Under the pieces are notes generated by a model that worked only from the letters and a program-made list of their open reading frames with translations, did no database searches and had not been told where the DNA came from. Both the position numbers and the translations under genes were made by a program. This document shows, one piece after another, positions 15,377-18,369 of a stretch of 18,369 nucleotides of DNA (positions are counted from its first letter, which is position 1; each line of letters opens with the position of its first letter). This stretch comes from Ch67 sp964491665 (lineage in GTDB: Bacteria; Pseudomonadota; Gammaproteobacteria; Pseudomonadales; Ketobacteraceae), in assembly GCA_964491665.1 (NCBI GenBank), contig CAZBII010000090.1, positions 1-18,369 of the forward strand. Direction: 5' to 3'.

Positions 15377-15379
15377 CAT
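15355..15379. repeat. 9-bp inverted repeat over the htpG promoter spacer and -35 box
   Basis: ATGCCCTTG (15355-15363) and CAAGGGCAT (15371-15379) are exact reverse complements around the 7-nt GGCAAAT. They cover the whole promoter spacer and -35 box. An outer pair, GCCATGCCC (15335-15343) and GGGCATGGC (15374-15382), is also exact, so two pairings compete. No T-run follows in the minus direction, so this is a weak candidate terminator for the upstream gene; a repressor site is equally possible. It does not match the CIRCE element. Confidence 0.5.
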
Positions 15380-15414
15380 GGCAGGAAATTTAACGGGGGT
15401 TGGGGCGGCTGGCC

Positions 15415-16731
15415 TTATTCGGCAGGCAGCTGACGGCGGTCGCGGATTTGCACTTCCATGACTTCACGCCGTTTCACCAGCATGGCCATGGCACCGCCTT
15501 CCACCGGCGCGGCCAGGGTGATGTTGTGCTGATCCACGGCACTGACCCGCCCTTCCCGCTGTTTGCCATCCAGGGTCAGGATCACCACTTCCTGTCCCAG
15601 AGCGGACTCAACGGCCTGGGGATCAATGCTGCGCAGGCGGTCACGCAGGGGCGTCTGGCCGATGGCGGCAGGCGGATTCTGTCGCAGGACACGCAGGGCG
15701 GAAATCAGGTCCAGCTCCGGCGCCGACTTCACCACCCAGCCGCTGTCGCCTTTCAGCAGCGAAAATTTCACTGTGTGTTCACGCCCGTCCGCCATAAGCA
15801 CGGTGGCTTCGGTGCGTGCAGTAGCATCGTCCAGCGCGGTCTGCACAAAGGTATTGCGGAAACCGGTCACCTTCTCCAGCTTGTGGCCCAGCGTGTTGAT
15901 CAGGTACTGCTCCGCCACGTATTCGATGGTAGCGCTGGAATCGAAAAAGCGGTCAACGGCGTCATCCAGAATGCGCACATCGCGGGTGTAGGCACGGTAA
16001 TCCCCTGCCAGGAAACTCTGGTGGGCGTCAGGCAGACGCAGCTTGATGTAGCCGTGGTAAACCGGGGTATCCGTGGTGGTGATCATCAGTTCCAGCCAGA
16101 AACCGTGTTCGATGATCTCCATGGCCGGCGCCAGTTCGCGGGCCGACCGCCGGGCAATGATCACCGGCGGATTGTCGGTGGATTCCGGCGTGTACTGCAG
16201 CAGGTTCTCCCCCGCCCGCAGCGAGATGCCCTGCAGCGGAATCGACACTTCCAGGGTGGAAAACAGGGTCTCATCGGACTTGAAACGCAGGGTGCCATCG
16301 ATGAAGGTCGTGCGCACCATATCCAGCGTCTGGCCGTCAAAGCGGGCCGTCGCGCTGCCCAGGTTCTGCTTCAGGTAAGGGGCAATATCGGTCTCGGCAA
16401 TGAAATGCACCGGCTGCAGCGCCAGCGGGGTCGACGCACTGGCCGGCGCCAGCCAGTCACGCAGCGGCGCCAGGCGGGAATGGTCAAACCAGCCAGGATT
16501 CGCCCGCACCCAGACCACGGCCACCAGCACAAACATCAGCAGGCTGGTGAAATGCACCAGCGCCAGCAGGCGCTTGCCCGACCAGAACACGGCGTAATAG
16601 AAGATGGCACTGGGGGGAATCAGCACTCCGGCAACGCCCCAGCCGACGGAGGCACGAAACGCAGCCCGCCAGAAGGCCAGAGTGCACAACGCAAAAAAAG
16701 CCGTTCCCGCCAGCAAGAGATTGGTTTCCAT
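15415..16731 (-). CDS. Membrane-anchored protein with C-terminal LSm/SH3-like segment, function unknown
   Basis: This 438-aa protein has three predicted membrane helices at residues about 4-22, 29-50 and 57-75, then a large soluble region of mixed alpha/beta character without catalytic motifs I can name. The last ~55 residues (about 380-435: LGQEVVILTLDGKQREGRVSAVDQ, then MLVKRREVMEVQI) resemble a small beta-barrel of the SH3/LSm type that could bind a ligand or partner. The ATG at 16731 is preceded by AGGG at short spacing. A candidate -10 TATACT (16775-16770) lies upstream with no good -35. It ends 156 nt before the htpG start codon, with no T-tract terminator between. The hydrophobic start is too long for a cleaved signal peptide. 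No function is offered. Confidence 0.72.
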   Translation of the reverse strand: METNLLLAGTAFFALCTLAFWRAAFRASVGWGVAGVLIPPSAIFYYAVFWSGKRLLALVHFTSLLMFVLVAVVWVRANPGWFDHSRLAPLRDWLAPASASTPLALQPVHFIAETDIAPYLKQNLGSATARFDGQTLDMVRTTFIDGTLRFKSDETLFSTLEVSIPLQGISLRAGENLLQYTPESTDNPPVIIARRSARELAPAMEIIEHGFWLELMITTTDTPVYHGYIKLRLPDAHQSFLAGDYRAYTRDVRILDDAVDRFFDSSATIEYVAEQYLINTLGHKLEKVTGFRNTFVQTALDDATARTEATVLMADGREHTVKFSLLKGDSGWVVKSAPELDLISALRVLRQNPPAAIGQTPLRDRLRSIDPQAVESALGQEVVILTLDGKQREGRVSAVDQHNITLAAPVEGGAMAMLVKRREVMEVQIRDRRQLPAE

Positions 16732-16769
16732 CGCCCTACCTGTGTATTTCTGAAAAGAAGTGCCTGTTC

Positions 16770-16802
16770 AGTATAGCGTCGCTGCGGCAGGCCAGACCTG
16801 CC
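16770..16802 (-). promoter_or_regulatory. Weak candidate promoter with hairpin upstream of the 438-aa gene
   Basis: On the minus strand a -10-like TATACT (16775-16770, 5 of 6 to TATAAT) would start transcription near 16763, 31 nt before the ATG at 16731. No recognisable -35 box lies 16-18 nt further upstream. Instead a 6-bp perfect stem GGCAGG/CCTGCC (16786-16791 and 16797-16802) occupies that position, just after the thioesterase stop. The hairpin lacks a T-run, so its use as a terminator is doubtful. Confidence 0.3.
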
Positions 16803-16805
16803 AGA

Positions 16806-17237
16806 TCAGGACAGCAGCAAATGCGCGCGGGCGCTGGCCACCGGCTCATTCCTGCTGGTCTGCCACACGAGCACCGATACGTTCGCCAGACGCCGCCCCA
16901 TGCGCAGGATGCGGCACTCGGCAAAGCTGTCGCGGAACAGCGCGGCGCTGAGGTAATCGATGGACAGGTCCACCACCTTGGGAAAGCGCGGTTCCTCCAT
17001 GGCCATGATCACCTGCAGGATGGCCGAGTGCTCGATGAAGCCGCCCAGCACTCCCCCATGTATCGCCGGCAGGGTGGGATTGCCGATGTTGTTCTCCAGC
17101 GCCGGCAGGGTAAAAATCACCTCATCACCATTCCTGATGCATCCGATTCCCAGCAATTTCGCATAGGGAACCGCACCCACCAGAGCTGCGTAATCGTTGG
17201 CATTGCGGCACTCCGCCAGAACATCTTTCAGATTCAT
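16806..17237 (-). CDS. PaaI-type hot-dog thioesterase (second of a pair)
   Basis: This 143-aa protein is a single hot-dog fold. The active-site stretch is NPTLPAIHGGVLGGFIEHSAI: HGG at residues 60-62 and the catalytic acid Glu69, at the position where the upstream paralogue has Asp. Members hydrolyse acyl-CoA or aryl-CoA thioesters as tetramers in the cytoplasm. Start at 17237 (MNLKDVL) is chosen because AAGGA lies 8 nt upstream; the alternative ATG at 17246 is inside the preceding gene. The upstream stop is one base away (TGA-A-ATG), so the two thioesterases are probably translated together. The substrate is unknown; the exchange of Asp for Glu may mean a different substrate from its partner. 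Confidence 0.9.
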   Translation of the reverse strand: MNLKDVLAECRNANDYAALVGAVPYAKLLGIGCIRNGDEVIFTLPALENNIGNPTLPAIHGGVLGGFIEHSAILQVIMAMEEPRFPKVVDLSIDYLSAALFRDSFAECRILRMGRRLANVSVLVWQTSRNEPVASARAHLLLS

Positions 17238-17238
17238 T

Positions 17239-17727
17239 TCAGGCATCCTTTTTCGGGCTGGACCAGGGCGTCTTGTTCAACCCCATGCGCGTGAAGTTGG
17301 CCACACAGTGGGCGATGGGCTTGTCACGATCCTCGTGATAGGCAATGCCCCGGGTGAAGACCACCTGCCGGGTTTTGCGATAGGCTTCCACGAACGCAAA
17401 CACATCCTTGCCCGGCTCGGCAGCCCGCATGTAATCGATCCGCAGATCGATGGTCGGTGTGATATCAAATTCCGGAGCCAGCGACGCCACCGCCGCCATG
17501 CCACAAGCCTGATCCATCAGCGTGGTGATTGAACCGCCATGGATCACGCCGGTTTCAGGGTTGCCAATGATCTTGTCCGAATAGGGCATACGCACCACGA
17601 TGCCAGCCGGCGACGCCTCCACAAGCTCCATGCCAAGGTCCATGCTGTGGCGCACGCCTTTGATAAATTTGCGCAGCAGCCGTTCCAGATCGAACGGTTT
17701 GGGTTCAGTACTTTTATCAGTCGACAC
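17239..17727 (-). CDS. PaaI-type hot-dog thioesterase (first of a pair)
   Basis: This 162-aa protein has the hot-dog helix motif NPETGVIHGG (56-65) with HGG at 63-65 and catalytic Asp72 in TLMDQACG. The ending strands (TRGIAYHEDRDKPIAHCVANFTRM) fit PaaI/YdiI-type acyl-CoA thioesterases. I prefer a GTG start at 17727 because a full AAGGAG (17734-17739) lies 6 nt upstream, whereas the ATG at 17763, overlapping the DUF599 stop, has no ribosome binding site. The protein would hydrolyse an acyl- or aryl-CoA in the cytoplasm; the exact substrate is unknown. It follows the DUF599 gene by 35 nt and is coupled by one base to a second thioesterase. Confidence 0.9.
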   Translation of the reverse strand: MSTDKSTEPKPFDLERLLRKFIKGVRHSMDLGMELVEASPAGIVVRMPYSDKIIGNPETGVIHGGSITTLMDQACGMAAVASLAPEFDITPTIDLRIDYMRAAEPGKDVFAFVEAYRKTRQVVFTRGIAYHEDRDKPIAHCVANFTRMGLNKTPWSSPKKDA

Positions 17728-17762
17728 AGAATTCTCCTTGCAGGGTACGCGCGACAGGCGCA

Positions 17763-18369
17763 TCAGGCATCATAGGCGCGCACCAGCGCCCGCAATACAT
17801 TGGACTTGAATTCACGCCGGTACAGCACCCCGACAACCCAGGCAGCGGCCAGCATGAAAAACCAGGGATTCAAAAACCAGATCAGAAAACCCAGACCGAA
17901 GTAATAGGAACGCAATCCCTGGTTGAAAGCCAGGGCAGCCCGGGAAATGACCTGGGCCGACTCCTCGGCAAAGGTTTCAGCATTGATACTGTGGCGGCTG
18001 CCATTGCCCGGCGCCATCCCGATCACCACCGCCGCAAATCCGTACTGGCGCAAAGCCCAGGTAAATTTGAAGAAGGCGTAGACAAAAATGCCGGCGAGCA
18101 GGATCAGCTTCAGTTCCCAAGCAGAGGCAGAGGCATTGATGGCAAAAGGCAGCTCTGCGGCAATGGAAATGGCTTTATCGGTGGAACCCAGCACAGTCAG
18201 CACACCAGCCAGGATAATGAGAGTGGATGAGGCAAAGAACGACACATTCCGTTCAAGGTTGGCGAGCAGCGAGGCATCCGCCACCCGGTTTTCACGCTGC
18301 AGCATCTCCGCCATCCAGCGGCGCCGCTGCCGGTGCAGCACACTGGCCAGGCAGTCACGCCGTAGCGCC
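17763..18369 (-). CDS. DUF599 inner-membrane protein, 5' end outside the window
   Basis: The open frame runs through the right edge of the window, so the true start lies beyond base 18369. The GTG at 18341 has typical DUF599 sequence continuing upstream of it in frame (RRDCLASVLHRQRRRWM), so it is not the start. Visible are at least three or four hydrophobic segments (ASSTLIILAGVLTVLG, LILLAGIFVYAFFKFTWAL, FGLGFLIWFLNPWFFMLAAAWVVGV) and the family's WMAEMLQRENRVADA cytoplasmic stretch. DUF599 proteins are conserved membrane proteins of unknown function. The stop overlaps an ATG at 17763 but, given the ribosome binding site, the next gene probably starts 35 nt later. Confidence 0.82.
   Translation of the reverse strand, partial: ALRRDCLASVLHRQRRRWMAEMLQRENRVADASLLANLERNVSFFASSTLIILAGVLTVLGSTDKAISIAAELPFAINASASAWELKLILLAGIFVYAFFKFTWALRQYGFAAVVIGMAPGNGSRHSINAETFAEESAQVISRAALAFNQGLRSYYFGLGFLIWFLNPWFFMLAAAWVVGVLYRREFKSNVLRALVRAYDA

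Noticed and set aside
15355..15379. CIRCE-like heat-shock repressor element
   Set aside because: The repeat is not TTAGCACTC-N9-GAGTGCTAA, and the spacer is 7 rather than 9 nt.
15400..16776. 458-codon plus-strand frame opposite the 438-aa membrane protein
   Set aside because: The minus-strand frame has ordered membrane helices and a plausible start; the plus frame is Arg/Gln/His-rich without membrane or domain signal.
1..18369. tRNA, rRNA, CRISPR array, toxin-antitoxin or defence gene set
   Set aside because: No cloverleaf, repeat-spacer array or recognisable defence domain could be seen on either strand.

Overview
The window looks like the chromosome of a GC-rich gammaproteobacterium. The main evidence is the gpsA-DUF4389-sixA gene order, a RpoH-type promoter in front of htpG, tandem PaaI-type thioesterases, and a chain of lipid-handling genes (acyl-CoA synthetase and alpha/beta hydrolases). 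This would suit a Pseudomonadales/Alcanivorax-like marine or hydrocarbon-using lineage, but the genus cannot be fixed from sequence reading alone. Most of the window is ordinary core chromosome. The accessory part is the first ~1.3 kb.

Left end (1-3360). A KfrA-type DNA-binding/coiled-coil gene, visibly lower in GC than everything to its right, is followed directly by a MalT-type LuxR regulator that has lost its N-terminal ATPase. Recognisable regulator sequence begins abruptly near 1330. I read this as the right edge of an integrated mobile element that cut the regulator gene. The other edge and any recombinase genes lie outside the window.

Plus-strand middle (3361-5523). A small NTF2-like (DUF4440/SnoaL-type) protein and a 504-aa lipoprotein with a poly-glycine tether and a ZU5-like domain. 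They end at a strong bidirectional terminator shared with the convergent gene.

Minus-strand block A (10892 down to 5546). A long-chain acyl-CoA synthetase, a TraB/GumN-family protein, two unrelated-looking alpha/beta hydrolases (tightly coupled), then a diheme c-type cytochrome after a 156-bp gap. The first four are packed like an operon for acyl/ester metabolism.

Minus-strand block B (13196 down to 11021). An unrecognised 106-aa protein, gpsA, a DUF4389 membrane protein and sixA with gaps of 24, 0 and 1 nt: an operon joining glycerophospholipid supply to a phosphohistidine phosphatase.

Minus-strand block C (18369 down to 13298). A DUF599 membrane protein (5' end outside the window), two tandem hot-dog thioesterases, a 438-aa membrane-anchored protein of unknown function, and htpG with a convincing sigma-32 promoter and its own terminator. 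Nested inverted repeats overlap the htpG promoter.

No tRNA, rRNA, CRISPR array or complete insertion sequence was seen. No gene-free stretch exceeds 300 bases; the longest is 1-229, which holds the kfrA-like promoter, an 8-bp inverted repeat and GTATG repeats.
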